The position numbers and the translations under genes are program-made. 64,000 bases of DNA from LMUY01 sp964244585 (lineage in GTDB: Bacteria; Pseudomonadota; Alphaproteobacteria; Acetobacterales; Acetobacteraceae): assembly GCA_964244585.1 (NCBI GenBank), contig CAXTJM010000011.1, positions 1 to 64,000 of the forward strand, written 5' to 3'. The notes under the pieces were generated by a model that was given only the letters and a program-made list of their open reading frames with translations, searched no databases and was not told where the DNA came from. Positions 17,490 to 26,054 of this stretch are shown here, in pieces. The first letter of the stretch is position 1. Each line of letters starts with the position of its first letter.

Positions 17490-17798
17490 TCAGTGCGTCC
17501 AGTTTTCCGAGCGACTGAACTTGAAGTTGTCGGCGTAGACCTTGGGCTTGTGCTTCATCGGTGCCGGCGGGATTTCGACCTCATAGGGAAGGTCGTTCGC
17601 CTCGGCATAGGCGACCGCCTGCTCCTGCGTGTCGAACCGCAGCATGACCTGGCCCCTTGTGTCGCCGCGTCCCCACCACCCCATCAGCGGGTCGTTGACC
17701 TCTCGCTGCGTGGGCGGGAACTCCAGCACCCAATTCTCCGTGCCGGCCACGCCGGATTGCATGGCCGTCTTCGGACGCCGAAAAATCCGGACGCGCAT
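17490..17798 (-). CDS. NADH-ubiquinone oxidoreductase NDUFS4-like (ETC complex I subunit conserved region)
   Basis: 102-residue protein matching the small accessory subunit of complex I found in alphaproteobacteria and mitochondria. Visible signatures are VRIFRRPKTAMQSG, the WVLEFPP stretch, DPLMGWWG and a terminal YADNFKFSRSENWTH, all characteristic of the family. The ATG at 17798 was chosen because homologous proteins begin about there; the frame is open 18 codons further. It probably binds the peripheral arm of complex I at the inner face of the membrane. It is not next to nuo genes, which is normal for this subunit. Confidence 0.9.
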   Translation of the reverse strand: MRVRIFRRPKTAMQSGVAGTENWVLEFPPTQREVNDPLMGWWGRGDTRGQVMLRFDTQEQAVAYAEANDLPYEVEIPPAPMKHKPKVYADNFKFSRSENWTH

Positions 17799-17878
17799 CA
17801 CGCTCTCCTTCGCTGCCACCCACTGTTTACGGGCGCGGCACAGTAGTGGCAAGTTGACCGCCCACCGAAGGGTTCGCC

Positions 17879-18850
17879 ATGCCCCGCCTCCGCGTCAACC
17901 AAAAAGCCGCCGACATCGACGCGCTGGACCTCCTGCTGGAGCCGTTCGAGCCTGCTCCCGCATTGCCCGGCGAGGTCGTGGTGGCGATCCGCGCGGCCGG
18001 CGTGAACCCGTCCGACGCCAAGGCGGCGCTGGGCTTCATGCCGCACGCCGTGTGGCCCCGCACGCCTGGCCGCGACTGGGCGGGCGTGGTGGCCGACGGC
18101 CCGGCGGAGCTGCTGGGGCAGGAGGTCTGGGGGTCCAGCGGCGATCTGGGCATCCGGCGGGACGGCACGCATGCCAGCCACATCGTGGTGCCCCGCAGCT
18201 ACGTGCGGGTGAAGCCCGCTTCCCTGTCGCTGGAGGAGGCGGGCGCGGTCGGCGTGCCGTTCGTCACGGCGTACGAGGGCCTGCGCCGCGCCGGCCTGCC
18301 GCAGCCGGGAGAGGTCGTGCTGGTCATGGGCGCGAACGGCAGGGTGGGCCAGGCCGCCATCCAGATCGCCTCCATGCTCGGGGCGCGGGTGTTCGGCGTC
18401 ACGCGCCGGGCGGAGGCCTATGCCGGTCATGCCACTCGCCCCGTGTGCCTCGTGGACGCCAGCAGCCAGGACGCGGCGGCGATCCTGCGTGAGCAAACGG
18501 ACGGCCACGGGGCAGACATCGTCTACAACACCGTGGGCAGCCCGTATTTCGCCGCGGCCAACGACGCGCTGGCGCTGCGCGGGCGGCAAATCTTCATCGC
18601 CACGATCGACCGCGCGGTGCCGTTCGACATCTTCCGCTTCTATCGCGGCCAGCACAGCTTCCACGGCATCGACAGCCTGACGCTGGACGGGGCCGCCTGC
18701 GCGACCATCCTGGACGAACTGACGCCTGGCTTCGAAAGCGGCGCGTTGCGGCCGTTCCCGGTGGGGGACACCTTCCCGCTGAACCGCGCCAAGGACGCCT
18801 ACCGCGCCGTGCTCGGCGGTGCGCGCGACCGGGTCGTGCTGCGGCCCTGA
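17879..18850 (+). CDS. Quinone oxidoreductase / zinc-type alcohol dehydrogenase-like (MDR) protein
   Basis: 323-residue medium-chain dehydrogenase/reductase. N-terminal GroES-like domain with GVNPSDAKAALGF and PGRDWAGVV; Rossmann domain with VMGANGRVGQAAIQIA in place of the usual GxGxxG, followed by RRAEAYAG, which points to NADPH. The catalytic zinc ligands (Cys/His set) of true alcohol dehydrogenases are absent, so it belongs to the quinone-oxidoreductase-like side of the family. It is divergent from the NDUFS4-like gene and ends one base from the amidohydrolase stop on the other strand. The substrate is unknown. Confidence 0.87.
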   Translation: MPRLRVNQKAADIDALDLLLEPFEPAPALPGEVVVAIRAAGVNPSDAKAALGFMPHAVWPRTPGRDWAGVVADGPAELLGQEVWGSSGDLGIRRDGTHASHIVVPRSYVRVKPASLSLEEAGAVGVPFVTAYEGLRRAGLPQPGEVVLVMGANGRVGQAAIQIASMLGARVFGVTRRAEAYAGHATRPVCLVDASSQDAAAILREQTDGHGADIVYNTVGSPYFAAANDALALRGRQIFIATIDRAVPFDIFRFYRGQHSFHGIDSLTLDGAACATILDELTPGFESGALRPFPVGDTFPLNRAKDAYRAVLGGARDRVVLRP

Positions 18851-18851
18851 C

Positions 18852-20279
18852 CTAACCGGCGGGAAAGGTCGGCGGGCTCACCTGGTCCACGCTGCGGCCG
18901 GCCCAGTCGCGCCCGCGAACACCCGTCACCATGCGCTGCTGCGCCTCGTGTAGCTTTTCGGCGGCGGCCGGGTAGTCCATGGTCAACACCTTGCCGCCCT
19001 CTACCACCTTGGCGCCCTCGACGTACACCGCCTGGATCGCCCGGTCGCCCGCGGCGTAGATCAGCGAGCGCATGGGGTCGTGGGCGGGACGCATGGCCGG
19101 ATGGGTCACGTCGACCAGCACGAAATCCGCCCGGCAACCGACGGCCAGCCGGCCGATATCCGGACGTTGCAGGATGTCCGCCGCGCCCACCGTCGCCATG
19201 GCGAACAATTCCCCGCCGGTCAACGTGCGGGGGCTCACCGCCTGGGTGCGCGCCAAGTACATCGCCAGCCGCATCTCATCGAGCATGTTGTGCGGGAACG
19301 TGTCGGTGCCGAGCCCGACCTTCACCCCTGCCCGGCGATAGCGGCCCACATCGCGCAACGTGATGCCGCGGCGCGCGAACACGGTCGGGCAATGCGCCAC
19401 GGCGGTCCCGGTTTCCGCCAGCAGCCGCAGGTCCGCTTCGGTGTGCCAAGGCGTGGCGGCATGGTCGTCCAGGAAGATCGCGTGGCCGATGATGGAGCGG
19501 TCGGACAGCACGCCGATATGGTGCAGCCAGCCGATCGGCGTGAAGCCGTGACGCCGGGTGATCTCGTGGAACTCGCTGACGGATTGGGCCGCATGGGTCT
19601 GCCAGGTGAGCCCGCGCCGCGCTGCCTCGGCATGGCTGTCCCGCAGCAGGCCCTCCGTGCAGGTGTCGATCTGCGCCGGCACCACCATCCCGCTGAGCCG
19701 GCCCGATGGATGTTGCTGCGCCCGGTCCAGCAGGCGGAACGCGTCCGCCATCGCCCGCTCGCCGGCCGGGGCGTCCCACTCGTACTCGACCACGTGGCCG
19801 TTGCGGGTGAACCAGCGGGCGGAGCGGAACATCGGCCCCATCACCACGCGCAACCCGCTCTCGCCCGCCACGTCGAGCCAGGCATCGTACGGCATCGACA
19901 GATCGACCAGCGTGGTGACGCCCGAGAGCAGGAGTTCGCTGAACGCCACCCGGGCGCAATCCGCGATCGCCTCCGGCGGCGGGCGGAAGATCGGCAGGTA
20001 TTCGTAGAGCGAGGAGTTGTAGAGCCCCGGCGTGCCGACCTCGTCCGTCAGGCCCTTCAGCATCGGCTCGGAGGAGGGATGGCTGTGGATGTCCACCAGG
20101 CCGGGCATCACCATCAGGCGCCTGCCGTCGATCTCGGTATCGGCGCGGCCGGCATAGGCCGAGCCTACATGAGTGAGGCTGCCGCCCTCCCAGGCGACGT
20201 CCGCGCCTGAAAGGGTGACGTGCTGCGTGCCGTTCCACGCGATGGTGGTGTGGACGTTGCGGATGACGGTGACGGTCAT
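18852..20279 (-). CDS. Metal-dependent amidohydrolase (cytosine deaminase / chlorohydrolase ATZ-TRZ type)
   Basis: 475-residue TIM-barrel amidohydrolase. It has HxH at IHSHPSS (H65, H67), a metal His in WQTHAAQSVSE, the second His in IIGHAIFLDD and the catalytic Asp in GLGTDTFPHNM, so the active site looks complete and of the mononuclear subtype II deaminase kind. The ATG at 20279 begins the N-terminal beta-sandwich. It is the last gene of an operon with an ABC importer and a second, YtcJ-type amidohydrolase, which suggests that the importer brings in a nitrogenous or peptide-like compound that these enzymes hydrolyse or deaminate. A weak terminator-like hairpin separates it from the binding-protein gene. 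Confidence 0.88.
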   Translation of the reverse strand: MTVTVIRNVHTTIAWNGTQHVTLSGADVAWEGGSLTHVGSAYAGRADTEIDGRRLMVMPGLVDIHSHPSSEPMLKGLTDEVGTPGLYNSSLYEYLPIFRPPPEAIADCARVAFSELLLSGVTTLVDLSMPYDAWLDVAGESGLRVVMGPMFRSARWFTRNGHVVEYEWDAPAGERAMADAFRLLDRAQQHPSGRLSGMVVPAQIDTCTEGLLRDSHAEAARRGLTWQTHAAQSVSEFHEITRRHGFTPIGWLHHIGVLSDRSIIGHAIFLDDHAATPWHTEADLRLLAETGTAVAHCPTVFARRGITLRDVGRYRRAGVKVGLGTDTFPHNMLDEMRLAMYLARTQAVSPRTLTGGELFAMATVGAADILQRPDIGRLAVGCRADFVLVDVTHPAMRPAHDPMRSLIYAAGDRAIQAVYVEGAKVVEGGKVLTMDYPAAAEKLHEAQQRMVTGVRGRDWAGRSVDQVSPPTFPAG

Positions 20280-20293
20280 GCCCAAGCCTCTAC

Positions 20294-20316
20294 AAAAAGC
20301 CCTCTCCCGCTGGGAG
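20294..20316 (-). terminator. Weak hairpin with U5 tract after the binding-protein gene
   Basis: On the minus strand CTCCC-AGC-GGGAG is followed five bases later by TTTTT. The stem has only five pairs. It lies two bases after the binding-protein stop and 14 bases before the amidohydrolase ATG, so it could attenuate rather than end the transcript. Confidence 0.35.
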
Positions 20317-20317
20317 T

Positions 20318-21901
20318 TTACTGCGTCAGCGTGATATCCAGCCCCTTGTAGATCCCGATGCCGTAGATCCCATGCGCCCGCACGCCATGCGCACGCCGGC
20401 CGGACGTGACCCATAATTGCTCGCGCACCAGCGGAATCCACACGCTCGCCTCGGTCAACTGCTCCTGCACATGGTCCAGCGCCGCACGCTTGACGTCGTC
20501 ATCGGTGGCGGTCCGAGCCTGCTTGAGCCATGCGTCGGTCTCCGGGTTCTTCCAGTTCATCCGGTTCGGCGTGGGCGTGCCGCTGGAGTTGAAATACAGG
20601 TTCAACGCCTCGCTGGCCGACACGTAGGGGTAGGACATCAGGAACGCACCGAACTCCTGCGTGGCGAGCTTGCCCCAGGCCACCGTGGCGTCCCACATCT
20701 GCACCTTCATCTCCACGCCGATCCGCTTCAGGTCGGCCTGGATCGCCTCGACCGAGCGGTTGTTCAGCGTATCGCTGATGCCGTACAGGAGGAAGGAGGC
20801 ACGTTCCCCATCCTTGGTCCGGATGCCGTCCGCGCCCACTACCCAGCCGCTTTCGTCCAGCAGCTTGCGGGCGGCGACCGGGTCGAAGGCGGGGAAGTCG
20901 GTCTTCGATTTCGGGTCGTAATCCAGCACCGCCGGGTTGAGGTAGCTGTCGGCCGGCGTCGCCGCGCCGAACCACACGGCCTTGGCGATGGCGTCGCGGT
21001 TCACCGCCATCACCATGGCACGGCGCAGCACCGGGTCGTTGACCGCCGGCTTGTCCACCTTGAAGCCGAGGAAGTAGTCCCAAAAGTAGTTCGGCTGGTT
21101 GGACAGGCTGATGCCCGGCGTGTTGCGCAGCGACGGCAACGCGATCGGCGGCACATACTGCGTCGCATCCCCCTGCCCCGACTGGATCGCCGCCAGGATG
21201 GTGTTGGCGTCGGGGATCACCCGCCAGATCACCCGGTCCACCTGCGGCGACGGGTTCTTGAAGATCGGCGGCCCCCAGACGTAACCCTCGTGCTTCTTCA
21301 GCACCATTTCCTGGCGCGGCGTCCACGACACCCAGCAGAACGGCCCGGTGCCGTTGAAGCCCTGCACGCCGAAATTGGCGCCGAGCGTCTCGACCGAATG
21401 CTGGTCCACGATGGACAGGAAGAACAGGCTGAGCTGCAGCGGCAGCTCGTTGAACGCGTCGGTCAGCTCGTACTCGACCGTGGTCGGATCGATCGCCCGC
21501 ACGTCCTTCACCGGGCCGGCGCGCCAGCGCACCGGGCTGCGGGTCGCCGGGTCGACGAAGCGCTTGATGGTGTACACCACGTCGTCCGCCGTCATCTTGC
21601 GACCGTCGCAGAACGTCACGTCGTCGCGCAGGTGGAAGGTGTAGAGCTTGCCGTCCGGGCTGACGTCCCAGCTTTTCGCCAGGCCCGGGCGCACCGTCTT
21701 CATGTCCCAATCGAGCGAGGTGAGCGTGTCGGCCAGGAAGTACAGCGCCTCCCCAGCGGACCGGGCGGTCGAGCGGGCGGGATCGTAATTGTCGCTGTCG
21801 ATGGTGCGCAGCAGCACCAGCGTGTTCGGCGGCGCGGTCTGCGCCATTGCCGGGACGGCCAGGCCGATCGTGGCTGCCGCCGCCAACAAGAACCGCTTCA
21901 T
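20318..21901 (-). CDS. ABC transporter substrate-binding protein, dipeptide/oligopeptide family (SBP_bac_5)
   Basis: 527-residue periplasmic binding protein. Signal peptide MKRFLLAAAATIGLAVPAMA with AMA cleavage; the mature protein begins QTAPPNTL. The family signature is present: a block GLAKSWDVSPDGKLYTFHLRDDVTFCDG (in parts), then ADDVVYTIKRF, LRRAMVMAVNRDAIAKAVW and the C-terminal PLVREQLW. There is no lipobox cysteine, so it is soluble in the periplasm. Its ATG overlaps the stop of the DppC-like permease by four bases. The ligand is probably a peptide or similar organic compound; specificity cannot be read. It is the downstream-most transport component. Confidence 0.93.
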   Translation of the reverse strand: MKRFLLAAAATIGLAVPAMAQTAPPNTLVLLRTIDSDNYDPARSTARSAGEALYFLADTLTSLDWDMKTVRPGLAKSWDVSPDGKLYTFHLRDDVTFCDGRKMTADDVVYTIKRFVDPATRSPVRWRAGPVKDVRAIDPTTVEYELTDAFNELPLQLSLFFLSIVDQHSVETLGANFGVQGFNGTGPFCWVSWTPRQEMVLKKHEGYVWGPPIFKNPSPQVDRVIWRVIPDANTILAAIQSGQGDATQYVPPIALPSLRNTPGISLSNQPNYFWDYFLGFKVDKPAVNDPVLRRAMVMAVNRDAIAKAVWFGAATPADSYLNPAVLDYDPKSKTDFPAFDPVAARKLLDESGWVVGADGIRTKDGERASFLLYGISDTLNNRSVEAIQADLKRIGVEMKVQMWDATVAWGKLATQEFGAFLMSYPYVSASEALNLYFNSSGTPTPNRMNWKNPETDAWLKQARTATDDDVKRAALDHVQEQLTEASVWIPLVREQLWVTSGRRAHGVRAHGIYGIGIYKGLDITLTQ

Positions 21902-22722
21902 GTCCGTCCCCCCAGGCTGCGCGGGTCCAGCGCGTCCCGCAGGGCGTCGCCAAGCACGTTGCATGCCAGCACCAGCAGCACGATCGCCAGGCACGGCACC
22001 ACCGCGATGTGCGGGGCGAAGAACAGGAAGTTGCGGCCCTGCGACGCCATCGCGCCCAACTCCGCCGTGGGCGGCTGCGCGCCCAGCCCCAGGAAGGACA
22101 GCGCCGCCCCCAGCAGGATCACCTGGCCGAACCGCAGCGTCGAGAACACCAGCAGGGCGGAGGCGCAGTTCGGCAGCAGGTGCCGCCGGATCAGCCGCCC
22201 GTCCGACACGCCCGTGGCCCGCGCTGCCTCGATGTAGTCCCGCGCCATCTCCACGCTGGCCGCGGCACGGGCGATGCGCGCCGTCAGCGGCACCGTGGCG
22301 ATGGACAGCGCCAGCACCACCGCCGGCACGCCCGGGCCGAGGATCGCGGCGATCGCCAGGCCGAACAGGATCGCCGGAAAGGACAGCAGCACGTCCATGC
22401 ACCGCATGATCAGCCCGTCCACCCGGCGGTAGAACGCCGCCAGCAGGCCCAGCGCGGCCCCCAGCGTGCCGCCCAGCCCCACCGCCGCGACCCCGATGAT
22501 CAGCGTCAGCCGCAGGCCGAACAGCACGCGGGTCACCAGGTCACGGCCCTGGTCGTCGGCGCCCAGCCACAGCCCGGCGCCGGGCGGCGCCATCGCCAGC
22601 GACAGGTCGTTGTCCGACGGGTCGGTCGGCGCCAGCCAGGGCGCCAGCAGCGCCAGCAGCACGAGCGCCGCCATCACGACCAGCGCGGCCAGCCCGGCCT
22701 TGTCCCGCAGCAGCCTCGTCAT
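21898..22722 (-). CDS. ABC transporter permease, DppC-like
   Basis: 274-residue inner-membrane permease of the dipeptide/nickel family. It has an N-terminal TM helix followed by the LGADDQGRDLVTRVLFGLRLTL segment (in parts), typical of DppC/OppC; five further helices; and the EAA loop as EAARATGVSDGRLIRRHLLPN, which docks the ATPase. ATGA overlap with the upstream DppB gene and four-base overlap with the binding-protein gene downstream. No ATPase gene accompanies it in this operon. Confidence 0.93.
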   Translation of the reverse strand: MTRLLRDKAGLAALVVMAALVLLALLAPWLAPTDPSDNDLSLAMAPPGAGLWLGADDQGRDLVTRVLFGLRLTLIIGVAAVGLGGTLGAALGLLAAFYRRVDGLIMRCMDVLLSFPAILFGLAIAAILGPGVPAVVLALSIATVPLTARIARAAASVEMARDYIEAARATGVSDGRLIRRHLLPNCASALLVFSTLRFGQVILLGAALSFLGLGAQPPTAELGAMASQGRNFLFFAPHIAVVPCLAIVLLVLACNVLGDALRDALDPRSLGGRT

Positions 22723-23657
22723 ATGCGGACGCGCGGGTCCAGCCAGGTGCTGAGCAGGTCGACGCCGAGATTGACCAGGATGAACCCGGCGGCGAGCACT
22801 AGGATGGTCCCCTGCGCCATTGGGAAATCCGACGACAGGATGGCCCCCACCGCCAGCCGCCCCACGCCGGGCCAGGAGAAGATCGTCTCCGTCACCACGG
22901 CGCCACCGAGCAGGAAGCCGATCTGCAGCCCGATCAGCGTCACCACGGGGATCAGCGCGTTGCGCAGCGCGTGGCGGATCACCACCGCCCGCTCCGCCAG
23001 CCCCTTCGCCCGCGCGGTGCGCACATGGTCCATGCGCAGCATGTCCAGCACGGAGGACCGGGTCATCCGCGCCACCGGCCCCACGAACACCGCGCCCAGC
23101 GTGATCGCCGGCAGCGTGACGGATTGCAGCCCCGCCAGCGTCCAGAGCGGGCCGGCCCGCCCGGTGAAGGGCAGCAACTGCCACTGGAAGCCGACGAACC
23201 AGATCAGCACCAGACCGACGAAGAACACCGGCACCGACACGCCGGCCACGCCCAGCGCCATCACCGCCCGGTCCGCCCAGCGCCCCCGCTCCACCGCCGC
23301 CACCGTGCCGAACAGGATGCCGAGCGGCACCGCCCACACCAGGCTCGCCACCATCAGCTCCAGCGTCGGGCCGACCGTGTTGCCGAGTTCGGTGGCGACC
23401 GGCTCGTTGTTGATGATGGATACGCCGAGGTCGCCATGCAGCAGCCGCAGCAGGTAGCGGCCGAACTGGACCGGGATCGGCTGGTCCAGGCCCAGGTCGG
23501 TGCGGATCGCCGCCACCACGTCGGCGGTCGCCATCGGGCCGGCGCGCACCGCCGCCGGGTCGGTGGGCACCACCTGCATCAGCAGGAAGCCGACCAGCAG
23601 CACGCCGACCAGCACCGGGATCGCGAGCAGCAGGCGCTGCCCGGCATGCCGCCACAT
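22719..23657 (-). CDS. ABC transporter permease, DppB-like
   Basis: 312-residue permease. N-terminal helix QRLLLAIPVLVGVLLVGFLLM followed by the long periplasmic region RTDLGLDQPIPVQFGRYL, characteristic of DppB/OppB, then five further helices and an EAA-like loop (TARAKGLAERAVVIRHALRN). Its ATG shares one base with the stop of the YtcJ-like amidohydrolase gene (TGATG), and its own stop overlaps the DppC start. Forms the membrane channel with the DppC-like protein. Confidence 0.93.
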   Translation of the reverse strand: MWRHAGQRLLLAIPVLVGVLLVGFLLMQVVPTDPAAVRAGPMATADVVAAIRTDLGLDQPIPVQFGRYLLRLLHGDLGVSIINNEPVATELGNTVGPTLELMVASLVWAVPLGILFGTVAAVERGRWADRAVMALGVAGVSVPVFFVGLVLIWFVGFQWQLLPFTGRAGPLWTLAGLQSVTLPAITLGAVFVGPVARMTRSSVLDMLRMDHVRTARAKGLAERAVVIRHALRNALIPVVTLIGLQIGFLLGGAVVTETIFSWPGVGRLAVGAILSSDFPMAQGTILVLAAGFILVNLGVDLLSTWLDPRVRI

Positions 23658-25276
23658 CAGGCGAACGCACCCCTGGTATCGACGATGGCCTCGCCGCCGC
23701 GCAGCACTAGTTCGGCGGCGGTGTCGCGCAACGCGCCGGGCTGCGCGGCGAAGATGTCCTGCGACAGCACGGCCACGTCCGCCAGCATGCCGGGCAACAA
23801 CCGGCCGCGCTCCTGCTCGGCGAATTGGGTGTAGGCGCCGCAATAGGTGAGGCAGTGCACGGCCTCGGCCACGGAGATCGCCTCCTCCGCGCCCAGCACC
23901 GTGCCCCTGTTCGTGCGCCGCGTGACCATGGTGTAGATGTTCTGGAACGGGTCCGTGGAGGAGACCGGCGCGTCGGAACTCGCCGCCGGGTTCTGGCCAT
24001 CCCGCAGCCAGCTCGCCATCGGGTAGGCCGCCGCGGCCCGCGCCTCGCCCAGATTGGCGACATAGGTGTCGCCGAATTCGTACATGAAGATCGGCTGCGG
24101 CACCGGCTCGATCCCGCGCGCCGCCATGCGGGCGCGCTGGCCGGGGCTGAGGAAGCCGCAATGCTCGATGCGGTGCCGCCGCCCGGCCGCCGGCTGGGCC
24201 GCGCTGTCCGCCGCCTCCATGCCGGACAGCACCTGCTCGATCGCGGCATCGCCGATGGCGTGGATGGCGAGCTGCCAGCCCTGGGCGTGGTAGCGCGCGA
24301 GCAGGCCGTGCATCGTCGCCTCCGGGAAACAGAACACGCCCGTGCCGCCCTGGCGGTACGGCTCGGACATCGCCGCGGTCAGCCCGCCGGCCGAGCCGTC
24401 CGCGAACACCTTCATGGCGCCGAAGCGCAGCATGGCATCGCCGTCCATCGGCCGCACCCCGGCCTGCCAGGCTGCGTCCGCGATGCCCTCCGGGTTGCCG
24501 GCGAGGCAGATCCAGGTGCGGACGGGCAGGCGGCCGGCGGCGTGCGCGGCGCGGTAGGCCGCCACTTCACGGTAGCCGGCGACCATGCCGACATTCGCGT
24601 CCATGACCGCGGTGAAGCCGAGCCGGTTCATATGCGTACCCGCACGCTCGATCGCGTCCACCAGGGCCGCGTCGGACGGTTCCGGCAAGCGGTCGCGCAC
24701 CAGCCGCATCGCCCGCTCCTGCAACAACCCGGTCAACCCGCCCGGCCGGCGCCCGATGACGCCGCCCTCCGGATCCGGCGTGTTGTGCCCCACCTCCGCC
24801 AGCGCGAGCGCCGCGGCATTGGCGACGCCCATGTGGCCGCAGGTGCGTACGATGAACACCGGGTGGTCGGGCGCGGCCGCCGTCAGCTCCTCCATGGTGG
24901 GATGGCGGCCGACATCCAGTTCGGCATGGTCGTAGCCGCGGCCCTGCACCCACTGGCCCCTCGGCGTGCGGGCCGCCGCCTCCCGGATGGCGTCCAGCAG
25001 CCCGTCCAGCGTGCGCACCCGCTCCGGCCGCAGATTGACCTGCGACATGGCGAGGCCGAGCGGCAGCAAATGCTGGTGCGCGTCGTTGAAGGCGGGGACG
25101 GCCACGCGTCCGTCAAGCTGGATCCGCCGGGTGCGGGGTCCGGCTAGGGCGTCCAAGGCCGCGCGGCTGCCGCATGCCACGATGCGGTCGCCGGCTACCG
25201 CGAGCGCCTCCGCAAACCCTTCATGCAGGCCGCGGAAGATGCGGCCCTCGATCAGCGTGTCGGCGTAACCCGTCAT
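23657..25276 (-). CDS. YtcJ-like amidohydrolase (amidohydrolase 3 family)
   Basis: 539-residue metal-dependent hydrolase. N-terminal beta-sandwich (TLIEGRIFRGLHEGFAEALAV), HxH at FNDAHQHLLPLG (H67, H69), conserved AIHAIGDAAI and HRIEHCGFL with metal histidines, and the C-terminal Asp in ASSDAPVSS. These are the hallmarks of the YtcJ/exoenzyme-regulator family, whose substrates are usually unknown amides or esters. It heads the operon and overlaps the DppB gene by one base. The ATG at 25276 was chosen over an in-frame start at 25306 because it begins the conserved sandwich. Confidence 0.9.
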   Translation of the reverse strand: MTGYADTLIEGRIFRGLHEGFAEALAVAGDRIVACGSRAALDALAGPRTRRIQLDGRVAVPAFNDAHQHLLPLGLAMSQVNLRPERVRTLDGLLDAIREAAARTPRGQWVQGRGYDHAELDVGRHPTMEELTAAAPDHPVFIVRTCGHMGVANAAALALAEVGHNTPDPEGGVIGRRPGGLTGLLQERAMRLVRDRLPEPSDAALVDAIERAGTHMNRLGFTAVMDANVGMVAGYREVAAYRAAHAAGRLPVRTWICLAGNPEGIADAAWQAGVRPMDGDAMLRFGAMKVFADGSAGGLTAAMSEPYRQGGTGVFCFPEATMHGLLARYHAQGWQLAIHAIGDAAIEQVLSGMEAADSAAQPAAGRRHRIEHCGFLSPGQRARMAARGIEPVPQPIFMYEFGDTYVANLGEARAAAAYPMASWLRDGQNPAASSDAPVSSTDPFQNIYTMVTRRTNRGTVLGAEEAISVAEAVHCLTYCGAYTQFAEQERGRLLPGMLADVAVLSQDIFAAQPGALRDTAAELVLRGGEAIVDTRGAFA

Positions 25277-25332
25277 CGTCGCAGCCCTCCAGCCGTCCCG
25301 GGGCATTCAACCGCCATGCCAGGGCGGATGCA

Positions 25333-25878
25333 TCACGCGAACCATTCCGCATCCGCGCCAAATCGATCGGGAAGCGAGAGGTGGGCGGCCACCGCAAGGG
25401 CCTTCGCCGTGCGGTGCGACGCCACCGGCCATTCGCGGGCACCGGCGCCCGCCCCATAGGCCAGCAATCCGATTCCGGTGCGCGCGGCCACGATGGCGGC
25501 GATCGCGGCCGCGCGCGCCCGGATCGGCGTGGGGTCGTCCGCCCGTGGGCCGCAGATGACGTTCAGGTCCCGCATCCAGGTGAGGAAGCTGACGGCCTCG
25601 ACGATCTGGTCGAAGAACGCGCCGCTTTCGGGCACCGCATCGTCGCGCACGCCGAGCGCCAGCAACCGGCCCGGCGGCAGGCCCAGCGCCAGCACCGCCG
25701 CCCGCGTTTCCCGCTCGTGCGCCGCCGCCCGCGCATCCTCCGACAGGCCCGGGCCGCCCAATGACGCCCCGTCCGTCAGGATCGCGACCAGCGGCGGGCG
25801 GCCACGGGCGCATGCTTCGGCGATCAAACACCCGCAAGCCAGGCTTTCGTCGCCGGGACTGGCGGCAAGCACCAGCAT
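25333..25878 (-). CDS. PIG-L/LmbE-like protein lacking most zinc ligands
   Basis: 181 residues if started at the ATG at 25878, which begins the first beta strand of the fold (MLVLAASPGDES). In-frame starts at 25959, 25974 and 26052 are possible but would run into the divergent gene's leader. The family fold is recognisable (LVAILTDGAS, HERETRAAVLALGLPPGRLLALG). The zinc/catalytic motif AHPDDE reads ASPGDE: the metal histidine is Ser and the general-base aspartate is Gly. The second motif HxDH reads DPTP. It is therefore probably not a zinc deacetylase. It diverges from the nucleotidyltransferase operon and may be functionally linked to it. Moderately sure of the family, sure of the substitutions. 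Confidence 0.72.
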   Translation of the reverse strand: MLVLAASPGDESLACGCLIAEACARGRPPLVAILTDGASLGGPGLSEDARAAAHERETRAAVLALGLPPGRLLALGVRDDAVPESGAFFDQIVEAVSFLTWMRDLNVICGPRADDPTPIRARAAAIAAIVAARTGIGLLAYGAGAGAREWPVASHRTAKALAVAAHLSLPDRFGADAEWFA

Positions 25879-26025
25879 CGTCCGGTCGCCTGTCAGCCCG
25901 TGAAGGGTGGGTAGGGGCAAAAGGGTCTCCCAGCATCCACACCAAGACTGCGCAGCCATGCGTCGGCAATCCATGAGGAGATTGACCTGCCCGCCGGAAT
26001 AGGGCCTGTAAGCGTTTTGCAACAA

Positions 26026-26041
26026 TGTGGTTTCTGCCACA
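26026..26041 (+). promoter_or_regulatory. Short inverted repeat before the nucleotidyltransferase RBS
   Basis: TGTGG (26026-26030) and CCACA (26037-26041) flank TTTCTG immediately before the AGGAAGAGG ribosome binding site. The arms are only five bases. It could be an operator half or an RNA hairpin that limits access to the RBS, or simply chance. The 176 bases between the two divergent genes also contain TTGACC at 25982-25987, without a convincing -10. Confidence 0.25.
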
Positions 26042-26054
26042 GGAAGAGGCAAGC

